Source of the DNA: Bacteroides sp.
GTDB lineage: Bacteria; Bacteroidota; Bacteroidia; Bacteroidales; Bacteroidaceae
Length of the DNA: 64,000 bases
Direction: 5' to 3'
Assembly: GCA_021201335.1 (NCBI GenBank)
Contig: JAJQFD010000018.1
Location: 17,329 to 81,328, forward strand
Part shown: in pieces, positions 10,624-20,109 of the stretch
Layout: the number at the start of each line of letters is the position of its first letter
Position numbering within the stretch: the stretch's first letter is position 1
Notes under the pieces: model-generated
Databases searched by the model: none
Seen by the model: only the letters and a program-made list of their open reading frames with translations
What the model was told of the DNA's origin: nothing
Made by a program: the position numbers and the translations under genes

Positions 10624-11326
10624 TGTCGTTCATTTTTCTTCCTTTCCAATAGAGAACATTCTTCTTTTTCCAGTACATAATTAAAATGAAACCGAAGATC
10701 ATTCCACCCAAGTGAGCAAAGTGAGCCACATTATCGTTGGCATTATTCGACACTCCTAGAATAAGTTCAAGAGCCGCATATCCGATAACAAAGAACTTGG
10801 CTTTAATAGGAAAGGGGAAAGGTATAATAAATAACTGGTTGTTGGGAAATAACATTCCAAAACCTAGCAAGATGCCATATACAGCTCCTGAGGCTCCTAC
10901 TGTTCTCCAGCCATTCAATGCCTGGCTAACAACCATCATTCCTCGCTCCGTATTGATCATCATATCGGCAGTTAAACCGGGAAACATCGTATGGAATTGA
11001 ACAAATTGAACGGCTTCCTGTATAAGTCCTGCACCGATTCCACAAACCAGATAATAAAATAAGAAGCGTTTGGGTCCCCAGACTTCCTCCAAAACCCGGC
11101 CAAACATCCATAAAGCAAACATGTTGAAAAAAAGATGTGCCCACCCTCCATGCATAAACATGTAGCTGATTAATTGCAGGATATTAAAATTGTCGGCCAT
11201 AAAGAAATGTAAACTCAGATAAGAGTCTAAATATATTCCATATCTCTCGGCCACAAGCGTCCCCAAAAACATCAAAACATTAATGATAAGGAGGTTTTTG
11301 GTAACTGGAGGCATTGTATTCATCAT
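10601..11326 (-). CDS. Rhomboid intramembrane serine protease (short form)
   Basis: This 241-residue rhomboid consists almost only of the six-helix core. The HGGWAHLFFNM motif (about 59-69), GASGAVYG with the catalytic Ser at about 146 and AHLGG with His at about 205 are all intact, so it should be an active protease. It is the first gene of a tightly packed group (rhomboid, rhomboid, phosphatase-family protein, M3 peptidase) and overlaps the next gene by 23 bp. A TAnnTTTG box lies 32 bp upstream of the start. The pair differs in length and tail, which suggests different substrates rather than a recent duplication. Confidence 0.9.
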   Translation of the reverse strand: MMNTMPPVTKNLLIINVLMFLGTLVAERYGIYLDSYLSLHFFMADNFNILQLISYMFMHGGWAHLFFNMFALWMFGRVLEEVWGPKRFLFYYLVCGIGAGLIQEAVQFVQFHTMFPGLTADMMINTERGMMVVSQALNGWRTVGASGAVYGILLGFGMLFPNNQLFIIPFPFPIKAKFFVIGYAALELILGVSNNANDNVAHFAHLGGMIFGFILIMYWKKKNVLYWKGRKMNDNETSYFR

Positions 11327-11357
11327 ATCTTCAATTAAAAATTAGTATATATAGGAG

Positions 11358-11365
11358 CAAAAGTA
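11358..11365 (-). promoter_or_regulatory. -7 box of the rhomboid operon promoter
   Basis: On the minus strand this reads TACTTTTG, matching the Bacteroidetes -7 consensus TAnnTTTG, 32 bp before the first rhomboid start. I do not see a clear TTTG -33 box at the usual spacing. Confidence 0.45.
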
Positions 11366-11559
11366 CGAATAAAAATCCTGTAGGTGGGAGAAATTGAATC
11401 CGTATTTATTCTTTTTCGATAAATTAGAGATTTTTTGATGAATCTGTGAAAAGAGGAAAATCTTTAAATAGACCGATAATCCTACCTCCTTTATATTCAC
11501 AGCCTCTTCTTCTCCTGCAAAAACCCCGCTAATACGCTGATAGTTTGGATATTTTTCTT

Positions 11560-11567
11560 TAAGTTTG
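11560..11567 (+). promoter_or_regulatory. -7 box of the argS promoter
   Basis: TAAGTTTG matches TAnnTTTG and lies 40 bp before the argS start. A TTTG at 11544-11547 is too close to be a standard -33 box. The rest of the 281-bp gap between the rhomboid operon and argS is AT-rich and shows no gene. Confidence 0.4.
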
Positions 11568-11607
11568 CGCCTTAAAAACAGATAATTCCACGGAAATACA
11601 TTGAACC

Positions 11608-13401
11608 ATGAATATAGAAGCGAAACTGATTACCTCCGTTGTGGATGGAATTAAATCACTTTACGGACAGGAAGTACCTGCCGCACAAGTGCAACTACAG
11701 AAAACCAAAAAAGAATTTGAAGGGCACTTAACGCTGGTTGTTTTTCCCTTTCTGAAAATATCCAAAAAAGGACCGGAGCAAACAGCGCAGGAAATCGGCG
11801 AATATCTTCAAAACAATGAACCTGCCATAGCATCCTTCAATGTAATCAAAGGATTCCTAAATCTGAGTATTGCCTCCTCTGTTTGGATTGATTTATTGAA
11901 TACAATTCATCAAAATGAGACCTATGGTATTGTGCCTGTTACGGATGCTTCACCACTGGTGATGATCGAGTATTCTTCTCCTAATACCAACAAACCGCTT
12001 CATCTGGGGCATGTACGCAATAATTTGCTGGGAAAAGCACTTGCCAATATTGTAGAAGCAAACGGTAATAAAGTGGTAAAAACGAATATTGTCAACGACC
12101 GGGGTATTCATATCTGTAAGTCTATGCTGGCTTGGCAGAAATACGGAAACGGGGAAACGCCTGAATCATCCGGGAAGAAGGGCGACCACCTGGTGGGCGA
12201 CTATTACGTAGCGTTTGATAAACATTACAAAGCCGAAGTAGCCGGATTCATGGAGAAAGGAATGACCAAAGAAGAAGCGGAAGCTGCTTCTCCCTTGATG
12301 AATGAAGCCCGCGAAATGCTGGTGAAATGGGAGGCCGGTGATTCGGAAGTCCGCTCTTTATGGTCGATGATGAATAGCTGGGTATATGCCGGATTTGATG
12401 AAACCTACCAAAAAATGGGTGTAAACTTCGATAAGATTTATTATGAATCGGAAACATACCTGGAAGGAAAAGATAAAGTATTGGAAGGACTGAAAAAAGG
12501 GTCTTTCTACCAAAAGGAAGACGGTTCTGTTTGGGCAGACCTGACAGCCGAAGGATTGGATCATAAGCTGCTTCTCCGTGCAGACGGTACTTCCGTTTAT
12601 ATGACTCAGGATATTGGTACTGCCAAACTTCGTTTCGATGACTACCCGATTAACAAAATGATTTACGTAGTAGGCAATGAACAAAACTACCATTTCCAGG
12701 TACTATCTATTCTGCTGGATAAATTAGGCTTTGAATGGGGAAAAGGGCTGGTTCACTTCTCGTATGGTATGGTGGAACTTCCGGAAGGAAAGATGAAATC
12801 ACGCGAAGGTACTGTGGTAGATGCCGACGACCTGATTGAAGAAATGGTAAAAACGGCCCGCGAGACCTCACAGGAGCTTGGCAAGCTAGATAATTGTACT
12901 CCTGAAGAGGCGGAAAACATTGCCCGCATCGTAGGATTAGGTGCTTTGAAATATTTCATCCTGAAAGTGGATGCCCGTAAAAATATGACTTTTAATCCGA
13001 AGGAATCAATAGATTTTAACGGAAACACTGGGCCTTTTATTCAATATACATACGCACGTATCCAGTCTGTACTTCGCAAAGCTGCAGAAGCAGGTATTAT
13101 CGTTCCGAACGAGTTACCCGCGAATGTAGATCTGAATGAAAAAGAAATGGGATTGGTGCAGATGGTAGCGGATTTTGCTACCATTGTTAAGCAAGCCGGA
13201 GATGATTACAGTCCGTCCATTATCGCGAATTATGTATATGACCTGGTGAAAGAATATAACCAGTTCTACCATGATTACAGTATTTTACGCGAAGAAAACC
13301 AAGATGTGAAGTTGTTCCGTATTGCTTTGTCTACTAACATATCGAAAGTAATCCACATAGGAATGGGATTGCTGGGGATTGAGGTGCCAAACAGAATGTA
13401 A
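11608..13401 (+). CDS. argS: Arginyl-tRNA synthetase
   Basis: This is an intact class I synthetase of 597 residues that charges tRNA-Arg with arginine in the cytoplasm. An N-terminal additional domain (about 1-110) precedes the catalytic core with SPNTNKPLHLGH, the HIGH-type signature at about 132. The KMSKS-type loop reads KMKSREG at about 395. The C-terminal helical anticodon-binding domain ends in GLLGIEVPNRM. Length and end fit Bacteroidetes ArgRS. It is monocistronic, with a promoter box at 11560 and a strong terminator at 13490-13530. Confidence 0.97.
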   Translation: MNIEAKLITSVVDGIKSLYGQEVPAAQVQLQKTKKEFEGHLTLVVFPFLKISKKGPEQTAQEIGEYLQNNEPAIASFNVIKGFLNLSIASSVWIDLLNTIHQNETYGIVPVTDASPLVMIEYSSPNTNKPLHLGHVRNNLLGKALANIVEANGNKVVKTNIVNDRGIHICKSMLAWQKYGNGETPESSGKKGDHLVGDYYVAFDKHYKAEVAGFMEKGMTKEEAEAASPLMNEAREMLVKWEAGDSEVRSLWSMMNSWVYAGFDETYQKMGVNFDKIYYESETYLEGKDKVLEGLKKGSFYQKEDGSVWADLTAEGLDHKLLLRADGTSVYMTQDIGTAKLRFDDYPINKMIYVVGNEQNYHFQVLSILLDKLGFEWGKGLVHFSYGMVELPEGKMKSREGTVVDADDLIEEMVKTARETSQELGKLDNCTPEEAENIARIVGLGALKYFILKVDARKNMTFNPKESIDFNGNTGPFIQYTYARIQSVLRKAAEAGIIVPNELPANVDLNEKEMGLVQMVADFATIVKQAGDDYSPSIIANYVYDLVKEYNQFYHDYSILREENQDVKLFRIALSTNISKVIHIGMGLLGIEVPNRM

Positions 13402-13489
13402 AGTTTTGAAGATAAAAACTGGTATGGTTTTTGCAATACTTTATTAAATCACAATTAACAGATAAACTACGAATATCTATATAATATCA

Positions 13490-13530
13490 GGTCGGATAGG
13501 GCTACAGGCTCTTATCCGACCTTTTTATTT
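13490..13530 (+). terminator. Rho-independent terminator of argS
   Basis: A GC-rich stem (GGTCGGATA paired with TATCCGACC) and a short loop are followed by CTTTTTATTT, 88 bp after the argS stop. This is a textbook intrinsic terminator. Confidence 0.85.
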
Positions 13531-13579
13531 CATTTTGGCAGTGCTTTACTCTCTTTCTACCAATGCATTTTCAAATCCA

Positions 13580-13727
13580 ATTTTGTTAAACAAAAAGACA
13601 TTTTTGTTAACCGCGCGACACTATTTTGTTACACGAGAAACCCCACTTTGTTAAGCAATCAACGCCATTTCGTTAACCAATCGAGGTCATCTTGTTAAGC
13701 AACAAATCTCATTTTGTCAATCCACCC
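13580..13727 (+). repeat. Degenerate tandem array, period 22 bp, seven units (core TTGTTAA)
   Basis: The core TTGTTA or a one-base variant starts at 13583, 13604, 13626, 13648, 13670, 13692 and 13714, giving spacings of 21, 22, 22, 22, 22 and 22. Cores are conserved (ATTTTGTTAA, often followed by CAA) while the other half of each unit varies. The first unit contains a dyad, TTTTGTT-A-AACAAAA. No ORF explains the spacing. It lies between the argS terminator and a large palindromic element. The repeats are too short and too variable for a CRISPR array. Confidence 0.75.
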
Positions 13728-13885
13728 ATTTCAATCAATTAATTGCTTTATTTCAACGAATAAAACGAGAGAGAAGAATAATAACCCTGTCACATTCTGT
13801 CATCTTTAGCAGGGAAAAATTGGCATACAACATATGTTATGTATATTTATTGCCCGTTACAGTAATTTAACAAGTCCGAGATAAC

Positions 13886-14525
13886 AGGTTGTCAACTTCA
13901 ACTTAATAAATTTAGCGAAGGCTAAACCAGCGGTCGACGAAGTCAAAGCCTGACAGATTTAGCCTAGGGCCAGCGTGCAAAATCAGCGCAGCCCGGGGTT
14001 TAGAATACACAAGACCGAGGAGTTCTGCAAGAACGGCATATGATACTAAATCCTTTTATATGTCGTGCCTGTAGCACTCCTTAATTATGGTGGGTTACTA
14101 CCCAGTCATATTCGAAAGATAACATTCTTTAGTAATCCAGCCAAGAATCTAAGGTCTGTTAAAAATCCCGGAGGGATTACAGGTGCATAACCACGGGATT
14201 ACATCCCGTGGAAACAGCTAACCCGACTCTACTCTCACAGCCCCGACAGGGGGTGAAGAATATATTATTGACCCACTTCGCGGCTCACGGAGATATTTCT
14301 ATATCCTATCCCGTGGGATATCCATCCCACGGTTATGCACCTGTAATCCCTACGGGATTCTTCGAGATTTTAATGTCTTCAAATCTTCCGAACATGACTG
14401 GGTTAATACCCCAAGTTGCACTCACTTTGTTCGCTAATCCTGGGCTAAATCTGTCAGGCTTTGACTCCGTCGACCATTGGTTCAGCCTTCGCTTAAAAGT
14501 AGATTTCCCTTAAGTTGACGACATT
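13886..14525 (+). repeat. 640-bp imperfect long inverted repeat (palindromic element)
   Basis: Left and right halves are reverse complements in nested blocks. The outer arms are 13886-13972 with 14433-14525 (shared core GGCTAAATCTGTCAGGCTTT on the right). The middle blocks are about 13973-14002 with 14401-14432 and about 14091-14120 with 14385-14412. The inner arms are 14164-14212 with 14305-14353 (sharing GGTTATGCACCTGTAATCCC). The centre near 14240-14252 holds a small CCCCGACAGGGGG hairpin. The left half carries an extra stretch near 14003-14090. A transcript would fold into a long branched hairpin. A shortened copy of the outer arm occurs at 21973-22011, so this is a dispersed family, perhaps REP-like or MITE-like. 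An ORF inside it is best explained as repeat sequence. Confidence 0.75.
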
Positions 14526-14600
14526 AAACTAAAACACCCGTCATCAATAGAAAGGGTTATAGATTTCCTAAAAATACTATCACAATATCGTTTTCATCCC

Positions 14601-14915
14601 TTACTCCATCCTGAATATCTCCGGCAACGGAATAGAAACTGGTGAATTATCCGGGTTTGTTTCCATAATATCTGCCATATAATCCCACCATTTCTGAACA
14701 ATCGGATTCGCACCCATATCCTGCGAAGACTCTTCTCCTTTTACTTTTTGGCAGGCAAATAAAATATTGGTTTCTTTATCCCAGAAGATGGAGTAATCAT
14801 ATACACCGTTATCCGATAATAGTTTTTTCATCTCCGGCCAGATTTCACTGTGCCTTTTTTCATACTCAGCCTCACATCCGGGCTTGAGGAACATTTTAAA
14901 AGCTTCTCTTTTCAT
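14601..14915 (-). CDS. rhaM: L-rhamnose mutarotase
   Basis: This intact 104-residue protein is an L-rhamnose 1-epimerase (mutarotase), a small ferredoxin-like fold enzyme that interconverts alpha and beta anomers of L-rhamnose before isomerisation. It shows the family landmarks: FKMFLKPG near the start, YEKRHSEIWPEM (with the catalytic-region His at about 22), YSIFWDKETN, a WWDYM segment at about 76-80 and a C-terminal EIFRME. Length is exactly typical. It starts 8 bp after the end of the three-domain rhamnogalacturonan enzyme, so it is the third gene of the PL11 operon and should process rhamnose released from rhamnogalacturonan I. Confidence 0.95.
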   Translation of the reverse strand: MKREAFKMFLKPGCEAEYEKRHSEIWPEMKKLLSDNGVYDYSIFWDKETNILFACQKVKGEESSQDMGANPIVQKWWDYMADIMETNPDNSPVSIPLPEIFRME

Positions 14916-14923
14916 TGTTTGTA

Positions 14924-17900
14924 TTATTTTAAATTGATATAGACAGGCTTATCCCTGTCGCAAATGATTTCTCCATTTCTGTATTCAAGCTCAGCTACCT
15001 GTATAGTACTGCGACGGGTATCCGGAGTATCGGCTTTTATACCGCTACCCGTACGACCCGGATGGGTGAAATAAAAAATATAAGCACGTCCGTTATTTAC
15101 TACTACGTCAGCATGCAATCCTTGTGTCCAATCATCCGTTCCGGTACCGGCATTTTGCAGAATATTATTTTTTTTGTCGTGTCCAGCTTTCCATATCGGG
15201 TGAACAATAAACTCCTAAGCCATCCCAGTTATCTACAATCATGAAGTACTTTCCTTTCCATTGGAATACTTTCGGGCCTTCGCCACGGCGATCAGCAATT
15301 ACTTTCCCATAATTCGTCCAATTGGTAAAGTCTTTGGTTTCAGAATAATAAATAGATTTATTATCCCGTTCATTGTTGTAATACATACGCCAGGTTCCGT
15401 TGGGAAGTTTGATCATTCCTGCATCGATCACTTTATCAGATATCAGGTTACATTTGTTCTGGAAATCCCAGTCGATCAGGTTATTACTTACCAGGTGTAC
15501 AATCTCCCTCTCATGCCCCCAGTCACTAAATATGCCGGGAACTACCGTGAGGAACATGTGGTACTTGCCACCTTCTTCAATGACATCGGGTGCCCAATAG
15601 GTATAGTCTTTCCCGCCGTAGGTAATTTTAGCATCACATTTATACTTCCAGGTAGCACCGCCGTCGACAGACTCTGCAATGCCAATGGGAGTACCATGCA
15701 CCCAGTCTACTCCCTTGGCTTCTTTCAAATTGGCGCGACGATTGGTATAGAACATAAACCAACGTTGCTCTTTCGAATTCCAGATAACGACTGGATCGGC
15801 TGCCCCGTCGAACTTGGAATCCCGATACAAGGGTTTATCCGCATTTTTATAGGCACGGTTCAATGCGCCGGGTAATACATATTGATTCAACTGACAGTCT
15901 TTGAGTTGAGCCAGTCCTTCAATGGCTGCTTTGCATCCCAGGATGGCACCATCAAAAGTTGTATGTACCCGGTCTACAAAATAGGCTTTGGTTGCTTCCT
16001 TACCTATTGCTTCGTATTTACGGGCAAGTATGTCATTCATATCCATGTAAGGAACGTTTTCCTGTTCGGCTACTTCTCTCGACCATTTACCGTAAGTCTG
16101 GTCATTTCTTATCATCCGGTCGCCTTCCCAGCTGTTACCGGGAGTGTGTGACAAAACAATCACATGGGCTCCCCGCGCTTTTGCCTGACGAATGTAGATA
16201 CGCAAGTAATGACCGAAAGTAAATACTTCCTCCGGTCCTCCATGACGTTCCATAATAACAGTCTGTGATTCATTTCCAATACCTTTCAGGGAGGCGCGTG
16301 CCCTCCCTGTATTCAGCGGACCACCGTCATTGTGACCAAACTGGATAAACAGATAATCTCCTTTTTGAATGCCGAATAATACCTTATCCCATAATCCTTC
16401 CGTATAAAAGGTACGACTGCTTCGCCCACCTAACGCATGATTTTCCACTGAGATACGACTGGTATCAAAGAACCAGTCGAAGAAGCTTCCCCAGCCCCAC
16501 TGACCGCCATCACCTTTTCCTCTGCCGTTCTTCATGGTAGAATCACCAATCATAAAAACAACGGGAGATTTTTCATTCACCCGCGTACTTCCTGCCGGAT
16601 CTCCTGCTCCTACACTAAAAATAGGTGCCGGCGTGGTCTGTTCCATTGTATAATACTGCACCGCACTATCATTCATCTTTGGAAATTGCTTCTTCAGCAG
16701 GTTGATCATTTCAGCACCGGCCCAAAGCACCGGCCCATAACCATGTGCTGCATATGCATTGACCGGACGATAGTAATAAAAAGCCGGATCAAAAGCCATA
16801 CCGGTGCCTACACAGGTGCCTTCCACTTCTCCTTTGGTATTGATTTGGGTTGATACGGCATGCCAGCCCAATTGAGCTACCGGACCGTAAGCCACCGGAT
16901 CAATCCACCCATTGTTGATACCGCGTGCAATACAATACACAAAAATAGCAGTCGCGGATGTTTCATGATAAGAATCATTCCGGTCGAGCAGTTGACGCCA
17001 GAACCCTTCTCCGCTCTGGTAAGAAGTAATACCTCTTATATGAGCACGGTATTGTTCGAGTATTTTATGATAATCAGGATGACTCTGGGGCAAAGCGTCC
17101 AGTACTTCCGTCATAGTCAGGATGGCCCATCCGTTGGCACGTCCCCAATGGAAAGCAGGATGATCGGGCATACTTTCTACCCAGCCATGACGATAAAGTC
17201 CTTTTTCAGGAACAAACATGCGTTGAGAAAACTGCAATATCTGTTTAACGGCTTCATTATAGTATTTCATCTCTCCCGTGAGTTTACCCATTTGCACGAT
17301 GGCCGGAACAGACATAAACATATCATCCAGCCAAAGAGTGTTTTTCTGAGGACGGTTACGGGCAAAGGTACCATCACTTAATCTGTACTCCCGGTACATG
17401 ATGTAATTCATATAGTTATCAATCACCGGTCGCAGATCCATGTTACGATCATCCAGTTGTGCTTTAATCATGGCTGCACACATTGCTCCGGCATCATCCA
17501 GCGCATGAGGTGTCAAAAGTTGTCTCATTTGCAAATCAATCACACCATAATCATTCATTAACCGACGAAAGTGAGGTGCTATCTCTGCCAGCATCTTAAA
17601 ACGGGTAGTTACATAATTTCGGTAAGCATTGTCATTGGTCGCTTGTGCTGCTGCGAGCATAGCAGCGTATGTTACTCCCCATTCGTAACTGGTCAGACGG
17701 AACAAACCTCTGTCGAGAATGGCATTTTCATCCATCTGCGCATAATCAGTAATTACTTTGCCGGTTTCTTTATCAATCACCCTGGCCGGAGTAGCCTCAT
17801 CCAGATAACGGAGCACTCTATCCATGTCTGTTTTGATTTCCTGCATGGTTAACATACTATACGGAACTTTATAATCGGGCTGAAGCAAGTGCAGGGGAGT

Positions 17901-18014
17901 ATTCAGGTCGTTGACAACCTCTGCTTTTTTCTTCTGTTTTTGAGCGTGTAGGGGACAACTGCTCCATACGGCAAGCAATCCCAAAAGAATCCATGTTTTT
18001 TTAAAGAAATTCAT
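14924..18014 (-). pseudogene. Three-domain rhamnogalacturonan enzyme: GH105-like, SGNH acetylesterase, GH43-like propeller; late frameshift
   Basis: The protein would have about 1029 residues in one chain. After a signal peptide (MNFFKKTWILLGLLAVWSSC) comes a GH105/GH88-like alpha-toroid (about 45-440, with YEWGVTYAAML and GRANGWAILTMTEVLDALP), which removes unsaturated galacturonyl-rhamnose ends left by lyases. Next is an SGNH rhamnogalacturonan acetylesterase-type domain (about 480-690) with GDSTM, GQWGWGSFF, FGHND and DRVHTT as its catalytic blocks. Last is a five-bladed propeller resembling GH43/GH117 enzymes (about 735-1029). Near residue 949 an eight-base T run (plus strand 15168-15175) is one base too long; removing one restores NNILQNAGTG and joins the last 80 residues. 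The first two domains remain complete, so partial function is possible. The PL11 gene lies 23 bp upstream. Confidence 0.85.
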
Positions 18015-18037
18015 GATAGTATGATTAGTTAATTGAA

Positions 18038-19918
18038 TTATTTAAACTCATATCCGCGGAACCATCCTTTCTTCAAATCAGATCCGAAGTAAAATCCGGG
18101 CTGAGTAGGTTGATTGTATGCCACATTCTGGGTAGCAATACTGATCCGATATACCGGATCTTCCAGGAAGGTATGGAAACGGTATTCGGTAGGAATAGTA
18201 GAAACATATAACCGAAGTGAACTATTATCTTCCGATCGTAACAAAACTTCTTCTCTCCAGTCGCCCAATATATCTCCCTGCAAACAAGGATTGGATTTGC
18301 TGCCATTATTGGAAAGAGCTCCTTCAAATTTCACCAGTGGTTTACAAATACCGGCTTCCCAATCATATTTGCTCACCACATTTTTATCCAACAGTTCACG
18401 TAAAAGATCTCCGTCCCACCAAACAGCCATATTTACAGAAAGCGTACGCATTTCAGGATTGACCACTTCACCTTTGAAATTACGGATACCTTCGGAACTC
18501 CATGTCCACATTTCCACACCAGGGTTTGTGGGATCAATATCAGCAGCCATCGCACGACCTACATCCGTAGGCGATTGTATCTGGAAAATCACTTCACCCG
18601 TTTCTGCATCCCGGAAAGAAGAACCATCCCGTTTATTTTCATGGCAATCCCATACTTGCAACTTGGGATTATCCGGGTCGAATTGCGTCAGATGAAGAGC
18701 ATCTCCATACCCCATTCCGGTAGAATAAAGCCCTTTTCCGTTATGATCAATCGTACAGGAACCATACACTATTTCATCACAGCCGTCTCCGTCTACATCT
18801 GCTACCCGAAGATTATGATTACCCTGTCCGGCATAATCTTTCCATTCAGGATTATTGCTATCGAACACCCAGCGATTTTTCAGCTTCTTACCGTTCCAAT
18901 CAAATGCAGCCAATACGGTGCGGGTATAATATCCCCGACACATCACGACACTGGGGTCAACCCCGTCGAGATAAGCCACACAAGCCAGGAAACGATCGCT
19001 TCGATTGCCACGTTTATCTCCCCAACCCATTAAATCCCCGCGTGGAGGAATATAATCGACAGTTGAAAGAGCTTCTCCGGTTTCACCGCTAAATACAGTC
19101 AGGTATTCCGGGCCATCCAGAATACGTCCGGCACCATTCCGGTAATCGGCATTGGCATTCCCTATTACTTTTCCTTTTCCATCAATAGTGCCATCAGCTG
19201 TTTTCATCACCACTTCAGCCTTGTTATCGCCATCCAGGTCGAACACCATAAATTGAGTATAGTGTGCTCCGGCCCGAATGTTATTTCCCAGGTTGATTCT
19301 CCAGAGAAAAGTTCCGTCTAAACGATAACAATCTATGAGTACGGGACCCGTATAACCATCATGAACATTATCGTGGGAATTGGAAGGATCCCATTTCAGA
19401 ATGATTTCGTATTCACCGTCTCCATCTACATCCCCAATACTGGCATCATTAGGAGAATAGGTATAATTCTGTCCGGAAGGAGTAATACCATCGGCAGGTT
19501 TATTTAAAGGAATATTCAGATATCCCAAAGGTGCATCCGCCGGAAGGGTATAGGTTCCACCTGTCAGTTTCTTCTTTTTGGTTTTACTTACCGGTTCTAC
19601 CTGATAAGTAGCCGGCAAATTTCCTACATATTCGTCGTAATAGCATGTAGAGACTTCAATGGGATTCTCAGTCAGAAGTTTCCCGTCCCGATATACATGG
19701 AAAGCCACATCCGTCGGATCCGATGAGAGATACCGCCAGGAAACAAACACTGTGGTAGGGGATTGACGTAAAGCGACTACTCCCCGCCCTAACTTTTCAC
19801 GTTTCAGTTTGGAGAAATTATAAGCTGGCTGAGCTGTTGAAGACAGAAATATACACAAGAACGAAAAAAGACAAACAGCCCGAAGATGTGACCAGATAAA
19901 AAGGCAAAGGTTTTTCAT
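18038..19918 (-). CDS. Rhamnogalacturonan endolyase, PL11 family
   Basis: This enzyme cleaves the alternating rhamnose-galacturonate backbone of rhamnogalacturonan I by beta-elimination. It matches family PL11: RGVVALRQSPTTVFVSWRYL near the N-terminus, a fibronectin-like opening, then repeated calcium-binding propeller motifs such as IGDVDGDGEYEI, FDLDGDNKAEVVMK and VADVDGDGCDEIVYG, ending in QPGFYFGSDLKKGWF. I place the start at 19918, where MKNLCLFIWSHLRAVCLF gives a signal peptide ending near STAQP; the in-frame ATG at 19990 would add 24 residues before it. The mature enzyme is intact, about 626 residues with signal. It leads an operon with the three-domain enzyme and rhaM, and is divergent from a PL22 gene. 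Confidence 0.92.
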   Translation of the reverse strand: MKNLCLFIWSHLRAVCLFSFLCIFLSSTAQPAYNFSKLKREKLGRGVVALRQSPTTVFVSWRYLSSDPTDVAFHVYRDGKLLTENPIEVSTCYYDEYVGNLPATYQVEPVSKTKKKKLTGGTYTLPADAPLGYLNIPLNKPADGITPSGQNYTYSPNDASIGDVDGDGEYEIILKWDPSNSHDNVHDGYTGPVLIDCYRLDGTFLWRINLGNNIRAGAHYTQFMVFDLDGDNKAEVVMKTADGTIDGKGKVIGNANADYRNGAGRILDGPEYLTVFSGETGEALSTVDYIPPRGDLMGWGDKRGNRSDRFLACVAYLDGVDPSVVMCRGYYTRTVLAAFDWNGKKLKNRWVFDSNNPEWKDYAGQGNHNLRVADVDGDGCDEIVYGSCTIDHNGKGLYSTGMGYGDALHLTQFDPDNPKLQVWDCHENKRDGSSFRDAETGEVIFQIQSPTDVGRAMAADIDPTNPGVEMWTWSSEGIRNFKGEVVNPEMRTLSVNMAVWWDGDLLRELLDKNVVSKYDWEAGICKPLVKFEGALSNNGSKSNPCLQGDILGDWREEVLLRSEDNSSLRLYVSTIPTEYRFHTFLEDPVYRISIATQNVAYNQPTQPGFYFGSDLKKGWFRGYEFK

Positions 19919-19944
19919 AAAAACTAGTAGTTGATTAGTAAATA

Positions 19945-19952
19945 CAAAAATA
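19945..19952 (-). promoter_or_regulatory. Candidate -7 box of the PL11 operon
   Basis: On the minus strand this reads TATTTTTG, a match to TAnnTTTG, 27 bp upstream of the chosen PL11 start. No convincing -33 box was found. The position supports the start at 19918 rather than 19990. Confidence 0.4.
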
Positions 19953-20027
19953 GCTTTTTGATCTTCATATTTACCTATAAGAATGTACAATTAGATGGAA
20001 TTCTGTTCGAAAAGGCTTAAGAGGTAT

Positions 20028-20056
20028 TTTGCTAACAGAAGTTTTATTTATTTTTG
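20028..20056 (+). promoter_or_regulatory. Candidate Bacteroidetes promoter of the PL22 gene
   Basis: TTTG at 20028-20031 and TATTTTTG at 20049-20056 are separated by 17 bp, which fits a -33/-7 pair of the Bacteroidetes primary sigma factor. The ATG follows 53 bp later. This box and the one at 19945 leave a compact divergent promoter region between the two pectin genes. Confidence 0.5.
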
Positions 20057-20109
20057 AGTTTTGCATCCTCATTAGCCTAATACTATACATACACATTCCT
20101 ATATAACCC

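Noticed and set aside
13580..13727. CRISPR array
   Set aside because: The repeats are only about 10 conserved bases in a 22-bp unit, vary between copies, and have no unique spacers of 30 bases or cas genes nearby. The same holds for the arrays at 21687, 34181 and 49998.
14208..14513. A 101-residue ORF in the palindromic element
   Set aside because: It lies wholly in the inverted repeat, its sequence is dictated by the arms, and it has no recognised family or promoter.
15261..15875. A 204-residue plus-strand ORF antisense to the three-domain pectin enzyme
   Set aside because: It is the shadow of a convincingly conserved gene on the other strand and shows no domain of its own. Other antisense ORFs (for example 16860-17381 and 18114-18695) were dropped for the same reason.
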